From Bacillus pseudomycoides (lineage in GTDB: Bacteria > Bacillota > Bacilli > Bacillales > Bacillaceae_G): a DNA stretch of 64,000 nucleotides. Shown here piece by piece: positions 26,623 through 35,389 of the stretch (position 1 is its first letter; each line of letters opens with the position of its first letter). Position numbers and translations under genes: made by a program. The notes below the pieces were generated by a model, which was not told the origin of the DNA, did no database searches, and saw only the letters and a list, made by a program, of their open reading frames with translations. The stretch lies in NCBI RefSeq assembly GCF_022811845.1, contig NZ_CP064266.1, positions 4,340,001-4,404,000 on the forward strand, written 5' to 3'.

Positions 26623-26649
26623 ATGAAAATGCTAGAACATGAAACGTAA
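26623..26649 (+). CDS. Eight-residue leader peptide MKMLEHET
   Basis: ATG 26623 follows AGGAGTG (26609-26615) at good spacing and encodes MKMLEHET before TAA. It lies 75 bases ahead of the methyltransferase start and just before an SD-sequestering hairpin, the layout of translational attenuators. The decayed copy retains the ORF, but its own ribosome site has changed to TGAGTG. Confidence 0.5.
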   Translation: MKMLEHET

Positions 26650-26670
26650 CAACCGTATATTGTAATTAGA

Positions 26671-26719
26671 GGTCCTCCTCTCTTGTTTATTCACTAGTCA
26701 TCTAATAAACAGGAGGATC
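26671..26719 (+). promoter_or_regulatory. SD-sequestering hairpin (translational attenuator candidate)
   Basis: GGTCCTCC (26671-26678) can pair with GGAGGATC (26712-26719, containing the Shine-Dalgarno), and TGTTTATT (26684-26691) pairs perfectly with AATAAACA (26704-26711), leaving a five-base bulge and a 12-base loop. As drawn the ribosome site is fully buried. Confidence 0.6.
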
Positions 26720-26723
26720 TAAT

Positions 26724-27485
26724 ATGAAAAATGACAAATTATTTTTAGCACTTTTAGAAAATGCAAATGCAAGCTTTAGCGGATGGGATTTTTCCTTTAT
26801 TACAGAAACTGGTCGCGTGAAAAGTCAGTTACTTTCTTGGTCATACGGAAGCATGGCTTTTTCACTTATGCAACATGCTACTTCTATGCTTGATATGGGA
26901 ACAGGTGGCGGAGAATTTTTATCCTTGTTACGCCCTTTTCCTTCTACTATTTATGCGACGGAAGGTTATACACCCAATATTCCTATCGCCAAAGAGAAGT
27001 TAGAACCTTTAGGTGTAAAAGTTTTAGAAGTAACAGATGATAATGTGCTACCATTTGACGATGGCCAATTCGATTTGATTTTAAATCAACACGAATCCTA
27101 CTCAGCTTCCGAAGTAAAGAGAATTCTTTCTCCAAATGGCATCTTTCTTACCCAGCAAGTAGGCGGACTGGATTGTGCTGAAATCAATCAAACACTAGGA
27201 GTTTCACTTAATCCAGAATTTTCAAATTGGAATTTAGAAACAGCTCTAGAAGAAATACAACAAAACGGTTTTAAAGTTTTAAACTTTAAAGAAGAATTTC
27301 CCGTTCAAAGATTTTATGATATTGGAGCTTTCGTCTATTATTTAAAAGCAATTCCTTGGCAAGTACCTGATTTCAAAACAGAAACATATGTAAATGAATT
27401 ACACAACATACATCAACTAATCCTGCAAAAAGGGCATTTTGATGTGAAACAACACCGTTTTATCATTCAATCTCAAAAAATATAA
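26724..27485 (+). CDS. Class I SAM-dependent methyltransferase
   Basis: A 253-residue methyltransferase with motif I MLDMGTGGGEFLSLL (about 57-71), the acidic end of strand 2 (ATEGYTP) and post-I VTDDNVLPFDDGQFDLIL. The N-terminal helical cap (FLALLENANASFSGWDFS) and C-terminal insert look like the RlmA/UbiE-like methyltransferase_11 group. GGAGGATC precedes the ATG and is buried in the leader hairpin. A perfect terminator follows, so it is monocistronic. The leader-ORF plus hairpin design recalls erm- and cat-type antibiotic-inducible genes, but nothing in the protein identifies an rRNA target. Confidence 0.85.
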   Translation: MKNDKLFLALLENANASFSGWDFSFITETGRVKSQLLSWSYGSMAFSLMQHATSMLDMGTGGGEFLSLLRPFPSTIYATEGYTPNIPIAKEKLEPLGVKVLEVTDDNVLPFDDGQFDLILNQHESYSASEVKRILSPNGIFLTQQVGGLDCAEINQTLGVSLNPEFSNWNLETALEEIQQNGFKVLNFKEEFPVQRFYDIGAFVYYLKAIPWQVPDFKTETYVNELHNIHQLILQKGHFDVKQHRFIIQSQKI

Positions 27486-27489
27486 AATG

Positions 27490-27536
27490 AAAAGAGTCCT
27501 AATAGGTATGTTTCCTTACCTATTAGGACTCTTTTT
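27490..27536. terminator. Strong bidirectional terminator
   Basis: AGAGTCCTAATAGGTA pairs perfectly with TACCTATTAGGACTCT, flanked by A and T runs; serves the methyltransferase and DUF4188 genes. Confidence 0.9.
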
Positions 27537-27572
27537 CGCAGGATCGTAAATCGAATTTGTTAGTACTTGTAC

Positions 27573-28043
27573 CTATTCCCTCATTCTTTCCCTTGCTGTA
27601 TTTGTGTCTATAGATACTGGAATATGAGGAAAGATGTTGGAAAGCCCAAACTTCGGCATATTATTATAGATAGCCTCTGATGCATTTTTTTGAATTTTAT
27701 AAGTCTCATGATATATTCCTACACTGCCATCATTTTTTATCTTAGTATTGAAATTTCTCCAAGCAACAGAGTGTGTTTTCCCATAAGCATACGCCTCTAA
27801 ATCTTCAAAACTCCTCCAATATTGGATAAGCGTTACTCCTCGCCAACTAAATAGGAATTCGGTATGCAGAAAACCCAATTCAGGATTTTGATATAATTCT
27901 CTTATCATTGGACCCATTGCTTTAAATACTGGAATCCATTTAGTGAAAGATAATATTTTATTTATACGCATCCCAATTATAAATAAGACAAAGCTCTCCT
28001 CTGTGTTTGCAATAAATCTACCATTATAAATTTTTTTGCTCAA
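27573..28043 (-). CDS. DUF4188 domain protein (ABM-like barrel)
   Basis: A 156-residue protein of the DUF4188 family, which has a dimeric alpha/beta barrel like antibiotic-biosynthesis monooxygenases. Signature stretches: FVLFIIGMRINKI, PGLGF-type ELGFLHTEFLFSWRG and QYWRSFEDLEAYA. A ribosome site (GAAGGGGGAA) precedes the ATG. Possibly a heme/flavin-free oxygenase or aldoxime-related protein; function unproven. It follows the PBP gene by 24 bases on the same strand and may share its transcript only by overlap with its end. Confidence 0.78.
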   Translation of the reverse strand: MSKKIYNGRFIANTEESFVLFIIGMRINKILSFTKWIPVFKAMGPMIRELYQNPELGFLHTEFLFSWRGVTLIQYWRSFEDLEAYAYGKTHSVAWRNFNTKIKNDGSVGIYHETYKIQKNASEAIYNNMPKFGLSNIFPHIPVSIDTNTARERMRE

Positions 28044-28067
28044 ACAAATTCCCCCTTCAAAGATCTT

Positions 28068-30227
28068 TTATTGCGGTTTATTCGGCTGTTCTATAGGGAC
28101 TGGATTCCCACCGAATTTTTTCACTTTCAAATCAAAGTAAGCATCTAAAATTTCCCTTCCAATTTTAGAATTGATACCCGCTTGATCATTGTTTACCCAT
28201 GGGACAACGACAGAGAATGCAACTTCTGGTTCCGCGTCATAAGGGGCATAGCCAGCTAAAGTTAGATTATAGCATTTTTTTCGATCACCATTTCCATCTT
28301 TACCTACATCACTATCGCCACCGTATACCGTTTCTGCTGTTCCTGTTTTGCCGGCAGGCTTATAAGGAAGATTTTGAAAGTGGACTACACCGGTTCCGTC
28401 AGTTTCTTGAAATACCTTTCTAAACCCCTCTTTCACTTGATTTATATAAGAAATATCCATATCTACACGATTTAAAATGACTGGTTCCATTGATTGAACG
28501 ACCTTACCAATATCCTCTGCTTTATCTGGTTGCTCTCTAATTTCCTGTACAATTTGTGGTTTCATGCGATAACCGCCATTCGCAATCGTCGAAATATATT
28601 GTGCAAGCTGAAGCGGTGTATATGTATCATATTGACCGATTGAATAATCAAGTAAGAACCCTGGTGTATGATCTTTTCGCCCTCGTTGTCCCACTGTTTC
28701 ATTAGGTAAATCAATACCTGTTGACACACCTAGACCAAATTGTCCAAAATGATAGCGCATTTTACTAAAAGTTTCTTGTTTAATATTTAACGGACTATTC
28801 GGTACGTAATCAATCCCCGCAATCTTTAAAGCGGTGTTAAACATATATACGTTAGAAGATACTTGTAAAGCTCTAAGGTCATCAATATCACCAAAATCTT
28901 TCCACGATTTCTTCGTTTTTGTTGTCCCTTTAAATGTCATTGGCGCATCGAAAAAATGAGTAAATGGTTTAATAGCACCCGTTTGATAACCCGTGAGTAA
29001 AGTCGCTCCCTTTACTGTTGAACCTAATTCATAAGAGCTCGTCATTGTACCAAGTGCATAATCTTCTACTTGCATATTTCCACCTTTATTTACTAGTTTT
29101 TTTCCTGAAATGGATAATAACTGTCCCGTTTTCGGATTCATCATGACTACAAAAGCACGATCCATCATTGGCTCTGAAGCTTTAAATGCCATTAAATTTC
29201 TTTCGATACTTTCATCCACTCGCTTCTGTAATTCCATATCAATTGTTAACATTAAATTATTGCCGCTTTTTCCTTTTACAATTTGTTCGGTATGAGTGAT
29301 ATTTCCTTCCTTATCTGTAATGTTTTTCGATTGTTCTTTTATGCCGTGCAGCGCATCTTCATACTGCTTTTCAATATAACTTTTCCCAACGCGATCATTA
29401 CGATTATAGTCACGAACTAAATAGTAATCCAACTGCTCTTTTGGTAATCCTTCATCAGCACTAGAAACATTTCCAAGTACAGAGCGCAGTATTTTATCAT
29501 ATGGATATTCACGTTCCCAATCCACAGTTGTATCTATCCCTGGAAGATTTGCTAAATTTTCGCTCACCACTGCATATTCTTTAGGCTTTACGTCCTTTTT
29601 GATTACTTTAGGAGTCATATTGTAACCTGCATTCATTTTACTTTTAATTGCTAGCACTTCTATATCTTGCGAAGTTAGTTCATTTAACTCTTTCGCTGTA
29701 ATACGTTCTCGTCTCAATTCTTCAACCTTTTTATCAAAATCTTTTCCTGCTAATTTTTTAGCTCTTAGCTTCTGCTCATCTTCCTTCGTTACTTTTGCTA
29801 TTGCACGCTTCTTATTTAACTGCATCCAAAAATCTTTCTTATCTACCTCTGTTAACTTATCCATAGCCTCTTGCGGCATTTCAATCATCCCAGCAAGTTG
29901 TTTGGCAGTATGTAAAATTTGTTCCCCATTAACACCTTTCATTTTTGTATATGTAATGGTCCTCAATGGTTTATTATCAACAATCGCGTGTCCTTCTCGA
30001 TCAAAAATTTTACCGCGCGGGACAGGAGTACTTACTGTTCTCTCTTCCTTTTTTTCCACTTCATTTTTGTACGTCTCACCATCAATAATTTGAACCTTAC
30101 CTAACTGAATAATAACAGTTGAAAACATAAGAAATACAAAGAAAAATAACACATTTAATCGGAAGGGAAGATGAGTTTTCTTTTTCTTTTTCTTTTTCTT
30201 TTTTTGTTTCGGTTCCTTCTTTTCCAT
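28068..30227 (-). CDS. pbpA: Class B penicillin-binding protein, PBP2A (PbpA/PbpH) type
   Basis: A transpeptidase for side-wall peptidoglycan. Layout: a Lys-rich cytoplasmic tail (12 of residues 3-17 are Lys), one membrane helix (about 22-43), PBP dimer domain (about 65-290) and transpeptidase (about 350-710). Active-site motifs: Ser403-T-V-Lys406, Ser457-Ser-Asn459, and Lys627-Thr-Gly629. 719 residues matches B. subtilis PbpA (about 716). The poly-Lys tract is encoded by CTTTTT repeats and could vary in length. Monofunctional; works with RodA-type SEDS glycosyltransferases (established for the family). Confidence 0.93.
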   Translation of the reverse strand: MEKKEPKQKKKKKKKKKTHLPFRLNVLFFFVFLMFSTVIIQLGKVQIIDGETYKNEVEKKEERTVSTPVPRGKIFDREGHAIVDNKPLRTITYTKMKGVNGEQILHTAKQLAGMIEMPQEAMDKLTEVDKKDFWMQLNKKRAIAKVTKEDEQKLRAKKLAGKDFDKKVEELRRERITAKELNELTSQDIEVLAIKSKMNAGYNMTPKVIKKDVKPKEYAVVSENLANLPGIDTTVDWEREYPYDKILRSVLGNVSSADEGLPKEQLDYYLVRDYNRNDRVGKSYIEKQYEDALHGIKEQSKNITDKEGNITHTEQIVKGKSGNNLMLTIDMELQKRVDESIERNLMAFKASEPMMDRAFVVMMNPKTGQLLSISGKKLVNKGGNMQVEDYALGTMTSSYELGSTVKGATLLTGYQTGAIKPFTHFFDAPMTFKGTTKTKKSWKDFGDIDDLRALQVSSNVYMFNTALKIAGIDYVPNSPLNIKQETFSKMRYHFGQFGLGVSTGIDLPNETVGQRGRKDHTPGFLLDYSIGQYDTYTPLQLAQYISTIANGGYRMKPQIVQEIREQPDKAEDIGKVVQSMEPVILNRVDMDISYINQVKEGFRKVFQETDGTGVVHFQNLPYKPAGKTGTAETVYGGDSDVGKDGNGDRKKCYNLTLAGYAPYDAEPEVAFSVVVPWVNNDQAGINSKIGREILDAYFDLKVKKFGGNPVPIEQPNKPQ

Positions 30228-30257
30228 TCTGCTCTCCTCTCTCTATCGTTTAAAATC

Positions 30258-30279
30258 GTTTCACCTCATAAAGTGAAAC
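30258..30279. promoter_or_regulatory. Inverted repeat upstream of pbpA
   Basis: GTTTCAC-CTCATAAA-GTGAAAC is a perfect seven-base inverted repeat 30 bases 5' of the pbpA start; operator or leader hairpin. Confidence 0.35.
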
Positions 30280-30446
30280 TTACATCAGTCGGAATGATCG
30301 CTTGCAAATAGTAGAGTATATGAGAAAAATAAAATTACACTTTCTTATCTGGATATAAAAATCTTCTCTATTAATAATATTAAAGCACATAGATAATATA
30401 ATTCACAGTATTTATAAAGAAAATTACAAAAATTTAAATTTCAAAT

Positions 30447-30481
30447 AAAAAACCGAGATAAATCCCTCTTATCCCGGTTTC
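30447..30481 (-). terminator. Terminator of sirtuin gene
   Basis: AAACCGGGATAA pairs with TTATCTCGGTTT (one mismatch) and is followed by a T run on the minus strand. Confidence 0.8.
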
Positions 30482-30488
30482 TCCTATA

Positions 30489-31208
30489 TTATTTCAAACA
30501 ATCTATAAACTGCCCAATCTTCTGCTGAAATACATAATCAAAATAATCCTCTTGACCTGTTAATTCTTCATTTACTAAAATCGTTGTTGCCCCTACTTCT
30601 CTTTTGGCAATTTGCGGGAACGATGCAACTGGCTGGACTTTTAATGACGTTCCCATTACAAGTAATACATCCGTTTCATATAAACGCTGAATTGCATTTT
30701 GATATTGTGGTAATGTATCACCATATAAAACGACATCCGGATTTAAAATAAAATTACATGTTTCACATCGTGGCAGTATATGATCGATCATATACTGCAA
30801 ATCATATTTCGCTTTGCATTTTGGACAATGAGCTGTTTGGAGTGTACCATGTAAATCTATAACATGTTTACTACCGCCTAATTGATGTAAACCATCGATA
30901 TTTTGTGTTAATACAGCGATATCTTTTCCTTCTTCTTCTAAGCCTGCTAAAAATTCATGCCCACGGTTCGGTTTATACTGATGAAACATGTTAATTTGAA
31001 ATATTTCTTTATAATGTTTCCAAAACTCTTTTGGGTTACGGTTATAATAACCTCTCGATAAGTACATTTCTACTTTTGCATCTGCGTATAAACCATTCGC
31101 CGAGCGAAAATCCGGAATACCACTTTCAGTACTCGCACCAGCACCCGTTAATACCGTAATCTTATTTGCTTTTTCTATAATAGAACGAACTTCTTCATAT
31201 TGCTGCAT
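30489..31208 (-). CDS. srtN: Sirtuin NAD-dependent deacylase (CobB/SrtN family)
   Basis: A SIR2-family enzyme that removes acetyl or longer acyl groups from lysines using NAD. Motifs: TGAGASTESGIPDFRS, TQNIDGLHQLGG with catalytic His following (DLHG), and a four-Cys zinc site (CPKC and CETC). I choose ATG 31208 (MQQYEEV), preceded by AGAGGTGA, over GTG 31217, which leaves no spacer. 239 residues. Single gene between terminators. Confidence 0.93.
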   Translation of the reverse strand: MQQYEEVRSIIEKANKITVLTGAGASTESGIPDFRSANGLYADAKVEMYLSRGYYNRNPKEFWKHYKEIFQINMFHQYKPNRGHEFLAGLEEEGKDIAVLTQNIDGLHQLGGSKHVIDLHGTLQTAHCPKCKAKYDLQYMIDHILPRCETCNFILNPDVVLYGDTLPQYQNAIQRLYETDVLLVMGTSLKVQPVASFPQIAKREVGATTILVNEELTGQEDYFDYVFQQKIGQFIDCLK

Positions 31209-31277
31209 GACTCTCACCTCTATGTATATTTCTTCCTTTATTATACCAGTTGTCTATAGAAGGTGTTGTATATTTGC

Positions 31278-31925
31278 TTAATGTGTCATCCCGCCGCACT
31301 CTACAATATCATTTTCTACTTCTAATGCGACTTGTATTAACAATTCAATTCCTTTTGCAATAGTAGAAAGCGCCATACTCGGTTGTCCAGGATGACTACT
31401 TGCTTGTTCTGGTAAAAACGGAATATGTATAAATCCGCCACGAACTTCATTTTCGCTTTTTGCTAACATATGCATCAGCCCATAAAAGAGGTGATTACAA
31501 ACAAATGTACCTGCCGTTTGCGAAACAGAAGCTGGAATCCCTTCTTCACGAAGTTTTTTCACAATTGCTTTCATCGGAAGGGTAGACCAGTACGCTACTG
31601 GTCCTTCTGCTACAACAGGTGCATCAACTGGTTGATTCCCTTCATTATCAGGAATCCTTGCATCATCCACATTAATTGCTACACGTTCCACCGTAATATC
31701 TGGGCGTCCTCCTGCTTGTCCTATACATATAACAAGCGCTGGTTCTATTTCCTCCATATAAGACTGTAACACTTGTAGTGATTTATGAAACACAGTCGGA
31801 ACTTGCTTACTAATAATCTTGTAATCTCCAATCACTTGGCCATCAAGTCGCTTTGCAACTTCCCAGGCAGGATTCATTTCTTCTCCTCCAAACGGCTCAA
31901 ATCCCGTCACCACCACTCTTTGCAT
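31278..31925 (-). CDS. pcp: Pyrrolidone-carboxylate (pyroglutamyl) peptidase I
   Basis: A C15 cysteine peptidase that removes N-terminal pyroglutamate from peptides. The N-terminal TGFEPFGGEEMNPAWEV, the catalytic Glu region (VERVAINVDDARIPDN), GTFVCNHLFYG with the nucleophile Cys, and the final His (GFIHIPFLPEQ) are all visible. ATG 31925 gives exactly the canonical 215 residues; GTG 31934 would add three. Last gene of the pyroglutamate operon, 16 bases after DUF979. It supplies pyroglutamate to PxpABC. Confidence 0.95.
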   Translation of the reverse strand: MQRVVVTGFEPFGGEEMNPAWEVAKRLDGQVIGDYKIISKQVPTVFHKSLQVLQSYMEEIEPALVICIGQAGGRPDITVERVAINVDDARIPDNEGNQPVDAPVVAEGPVAYWSTLPMKAIVKKLREEGIPASVSQTAGTFVCNHLFYGLMHMLAKSENEVRGGFIHIPFLPEQASSHPGQPSMALSTIAKGIELLIQVALEVENDIVECGGMTH

Positions 31926-31940
31926 CCTTCTCACTCCCTA

Positions 31941-32903
31941 CTAAAATCGATATACAAGCCCATACATGATAAACATATTAATAACAAAAATAGTAATCGC
32001 AATTGGTGCTTGAGCCTTAATTACCGCGTTTTTATCTTTTAATTCTAATAGCATCGCTGGTACGATATTAAAATTCGCTGCCATTGGCGTTATCAATGTT
32101 CCGCAATACCCTGCAAACATTCCAAGTGCTGCCATAATCGCGGGGTTACCACCATGCATTTGAACGATAAGAGGTAAACCAATCCCACCTGTAATGACAG
32201 CAAAAGCAGCGAAGGCATTCCCCATTACAACCGTAAATAACATCATCCCTAAACAATATGCCATAACAGCGACAAATGGATATTCTGTTGGCAACACTTG
32301 TCCTACTAAATCTGAGACAACTTGACCAACACCAGACTTTGCAAAAATACCACCAAGCGCCGCTAGCATTTGTGGTAAAATAACGGCCCAGCCGACAGCT
32401 TGTAATAATCTGCTTCCCTCTTGTACAGGGGCTGTTATTTTTGCCTTTGTGATTCTCATCGCCTCTACAAATGCAAGCAATGCTCCAAGAGCTAATGCAA
32501 TTAATGTGACCTTATCAGGATCAACGAGAGATATATTTCCAAACTTTAATTTCCCTAAAGTTAACGTGCCAATGATTGTAAAAATGGGAATTAAAATAGC
32601 GGGCATAAAAATTTTATTTCGCAATTTTTCTGCATGTTTCACTCGCTCTTCTGTAGGTGCTTCTTTTTCATTCGATTTCGTTACTTTATTTAATGATGCT
32701 AAAACGACCATCGCTAATACGATGCACCCTATATAAAAAGATGGGATGATATTTCCAAATAAAAATGTGATAGAAAATAATGCCCAAAATAAACTAGAAC
32801 CAAAGCGGTTTGGATGTTGACGATCCAAAGCGACACGGATCGCCACAAAGGCAACAATAATACCTAATAAATAATAGATTGTATCGAGTGTAATAATATT
32901 CAT
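31941..32903 (-). CDS. DUF979 membrane protein, putative pyroglutamate/peptide transporter subunit
   Basis: A 320-residue polytopic membrane protein with 9-10 predicted helices, of the DUF979 family. It ends with a Pro/Ala-rich hydrophobic part and a short C-terminal tail. It is almost always paired with DUF969, as here (one base apart). Position between pxpA and pcp implies a role in moving 5-oxoproline or pyroglutamyl peptides. AAGGAGGCGA precedes ATG. Function is not established; the transport role is inference. Confidence 0.85.
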   Translation of the reverse strand: MNIITLDTIYYLLGIIVAFVAIRVALDRQHPNRFGSSLFWALFSITFLFGNIIPSFYIGCIVLAMVVLASLNKVTKSNEKEAPTEERVKHAEKLRNKIFMPAILIPIFTIIGTLTLGKLKFGNISLVDPDKVTLIALALGALLAFVEAMRITKAKITAPVQEGSRLLQAVGWAVILPQMLAALGGIFAKSGVGQVVSDLVGQVLPTEYPFVAVMAYCLGMMLFTVVMGNAFAAFAVITGGIGLPLIVQMHGGNPAIMAALGMFAGYCGTLITPMAANFNIVPAMLLELKDKNAVIKAQAPIAITIFVINMFIMYGLVYRF

Positions 32904-32904
32904 C

Positions 32905-33600
32905 CTATATCGCCTCCTTTTGTTGACTTTCTTCTTTTTTCATCGTTTTTTCAATATACTTATCGAACTGTTTAAAACGAATCCAACTTACAATAAAAGC
33001 TGAAATTGCCGTAGGAATTCCCCAAAGCGCCATATCCCACACACCAACATGCATTCCTACAGAATCAAAAAATCCTTTCATTAATAGAATTGCTCCTGTT
33101 GCTATAAAAATATCTTCACCAAAAAACCATGCTGTATTTTCAGCTGCCGCTGCATTCGCTTTAATCTTTTCTTTCAGTTTTTCCGGAAGTTTCCCGTAAC
33201 GGCCTTGTGCCGCTCCTTCTGCCATAGGTGCAACGAGAGGTCTTACTGTTTGTGCATGTCCACCAATGTTAAGCCCTACCGCTGCTGATCCTTCGCGAAT
33301 CGCAAAATATGACATGAGTACTCTTCCTGTTGTAGCTCCTTTCGATTTCGTTATTAACGCTTCCGCTCTTTCTTTCAGTCCATACCGTTCTAATATTCCA
33401 ATAACAGGAAGTGTTAATAAAATTGGCATCGACATATATCTGTTTTCGATGAAAAACTTTCCAAACATACTAATCACATCATAAAAACTCATCCCTGAAA
33501 TCATACCCGTTGCAATTCCTGCAACCATAACAACTAATAACGTGTTCAGACGAAATAAAAAGCCAATCGCTACAAGCAATATTCCAATTAACTTCAACAT
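32905..33600 (-). CDS. DUF969 membrane protein, partner of DUF979
   Basis: A 231-residue membrane protein with 5-6 helices and two conserved soluble turns (IREGSAAVGLNIGGHAQTVRP and GEDIFIATGAILL). The Gly/His-rich loop is a candidate substrate or ion site. GGGAGAG precedes the ATG. Located between pxpA and DUF979 in the pyroglutamate operon; the two probably form one membrane complex. The fold recalls CitMHS/ArsB-type carriers split into two chains, which is inference. Confidence 0.85.
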   Translation of the reverse strand: MLKLIGILLVAIGFLFRLNTLLVVMVAGIATGMISGMSFYDVISMFGKFFIENRYMSMPILLTLPVIGILERYGLKERAEALITKSKGATTGRVLMSYFAIREGSAAVGLNIGGHAQTVRPLVAPMAEGAAQGRYGKLPEKLKEKIKANAAAAENTAWFFGEDIFIATGAILLMKGFFDSVGMHVGVWDMALWGIPTAISAFIVSWIRFKQFDKYIEKTMKKEESQQKEAI

Positions 33601-33620
33601 CTATGTATCTCTCCCTTATT

Positions 33621-34379
33621 TTATTTTGGTGCACAAACAGAAACATTTTCATTTTTCAATATTCTGTATATTTTTTCTGCAAATTGCACAGCTCTCTCTC
33701 CATCACCATGTATACAAATTGTTTGTGCATGTATGGAGACATGATTCCCGTCAACAGCTTGTACATTCCCCTCTTGCACCATTTGCAACACTTGCTTAAT
33801 TGCTATATCTTCATTTTTTATGAGGGCATTTTCTTCTGTTCGGCTTGTTAACGTTCCATCTGGCTGGTACGTACGATCTGCAAATGCCTCCTGCACAAGC
33901 TCCAGTTCATATTTTTTGGCTGCTTGTATAAATTTGCTATTCGCTAATCCATATAAGAATAACTCTGGATTTATATCGTAGATTGCTTTTGCAATTGCGT
34001 CCGCAATCTCTTGATCAGTAGCTGCCATATTATAAAGTGCACCGTGCGGTTTAACATGATGCATCCTCGCTCCTGCTGCTCTTATAAATCCATCTAATGC
34101 TCCGATTTGATATAAAACATAATCATATACTTCCTCTGGTGAAACACGCATCACTCTTCTCCCAAATCCAATTAAATCCGGGAAACCTGGATGCGCACCT
34201 ATTTCCACATCATTTTCCAGCGCTTTTTCAACTGTTTGACGCATAACTGTTGGATCGCCAGCATGAAAACCACATGCAATATTTACTGATGAAACAAATG
34301 GAAGGATTTTATCATCATTTCCTATCTTATACGCACCAAACCCTTCACCTAAATCACAATTTAAATCAACAGTAACCAT
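33621..34379 (-). CDS. pxpA: 5-oxoprolinase subunit PxpA (LamB/YcsF family)
   Basis: Part of the ATP-dependent PxpABC 5-oxoprolinase that opens pyroglutamate to glutamate. VDLNCDLGEGFGAYKIG at the N-terminus, NIACGFHAGDP and GAHPGFPDL are the family signatures. 252 residues is standard. AGGAGGAGG precedes ATG. It lies 20 bases after pxpC in the same operon. Confidence 0.95.
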   Translation of the reverse strand: MVTVDLNCDLGEGFGAYKIGNDDKILPFVSSVNIACGFHAGDPTVMRQTVEKALENDVEIGAHPGFPDLIGFGRRVMRVSPEEVYDYVLYQIGALDGFIRAAGARMHHVKPHGALYNMAATDQEIADAIAKAIYDINPELFLYGLANSKFIQAAKKYELELVQEAFADRTYQPDGTLTSRTEENALIKNEDIAIKQVLQMVQEGNVQAVDGNHVSIHAQTICIHGDGERAVQFAEKIYRILKNENVSVCAPK

Positions 34380-34399
34380 ATTCTATTCCTCCTCCTACT

Positions 34400-35389
34400 T
34401 TAAGCTTGTAAAGCGATGAGTTTCTTTAATTGATTCATATTTTGTTCTTGCTCTATGTAAAGCTTTGTCGCTTCTGTTATAGAAGTCTTCGCAAACGTGA
34501 CGTAATCACCTGGTTTCAATTGCGCAAGAATAGGTAAATCAACTGATATGACATTACCAATTCGTGGATATCCACCTGTCGTTTGTCTATCTGCCATTAA
34601 AATAATAGGATGACCACCAGACGGAACTTGGATTGTTCCAAACGTCACTGCACTTGATAGAATCTCAGATTGTTCTATTCTCTTTAGTTCTTCACCTTCA
34701 AACCGATACCCCATACGATCTGCATAATTAGAAACTTTATATTCTTTTGTAAAAAAAGCTTCTAAACTCTCATTCTTAAACTGATCCCATTCAAAATCTG
34801 GAATGACTCGAACAGTCGGACTACGACTATATTTAGGTAAAACGTGATTACATATGCCCCAACGTGTTGCTACTCTTTCTTCATCCATCAATTTCTTTAT
34901 CATATGGGTAGCAAATTTTGACGGTGCACCAATTTGAAAAAGATCTCCCTTTTTCAGAGCTCGCCCCTCTATTCCACCTAAACTCGCTCTTACATATGTA
35001 CTTTTACTTCCCATACTACTTACAACATCAATTCCTCCTGCAAATGTCACATATGTTCTACACCCAAACTGTGCTTTTCCGAAGCAAAGCATACTACCTT
35101 CTTTCGCTAACACTGGTCGCCATAATGGAATTGGTTCCCCGTTTAACAGAGGTTCTATATTGGCACCACCAATTGCTAGCAATGCTGTTTTCTTTATAAG
35201 GAGCTTTGGTCCCATCATTGTAATTTCTAATCCTGCTTCATTTTCTTCATTGCCAACTAACATATTGATCATTCTTAATGCTATCTGGTCCATAGCACCA
35301 CCAACAGGCACACCATATTGTTGATAGTGATACCTTCCTAAATCTTGAACCGTTGTAAACATCCCCGCATGTAAAACCTCGACATTCAT
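34400..35389 (-). CDS. pxpC: 5-oxoprolinase subunit PxpC (KipA/AHS2 family)
   Basis: The carboxyltransferase-like PxpC. Signatures: TVQDLGRYHYQQYGVPVGGAMD, FAGGIDV and GHPIILMADRQTTGGYPRIG. 329 residues fits. The ATG overlaps the pxpB stop by four bases, indicating tight coupling, as expected since PxpB and PxpC act as one unit. Kip-type names come from the B. subtilis kinase inhibitor; the metabolic role is now the better supported one. Confidence 0.95.
   Translation of the reverse strand: MNVEVLHAGMFTTVQDLGRYHYQQYGVPVGGAMDQIALRMINMLVGNEENEAGLEITMMGPKLLIKKTALLAIGGANIEPLLNGEPIPLWRPVLAKEGSMLCFGKAQFGCRTYVTFAGGIDVVSSMGSKSTYVRASLGGIEGRALKKGDLFQIGAPSKFATHMIKKLMDEERVATRWGICNHVLPKYSRSPTVRVIPDFEWDQFKNESLEAFFTKEYKVSNYADRMGYRFEGEELKRIEQSEILSSAVTFGTIQVPSGGHPIILMADRQTTGGYPRIGNVISVDLPILAQLKPGDYVTFAKTSITEATKLYIEQEQNMNQLKKLIALQA

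Larger units (their letters stand above)
26517..26931 (+). repeat. 415-bp direct repeat, intact copy
   Basis: Partner of 15717-16131. Includes leader ORF, hairpin leader and the 5' part of the methyltransferase gene. Confidence 0.9.
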
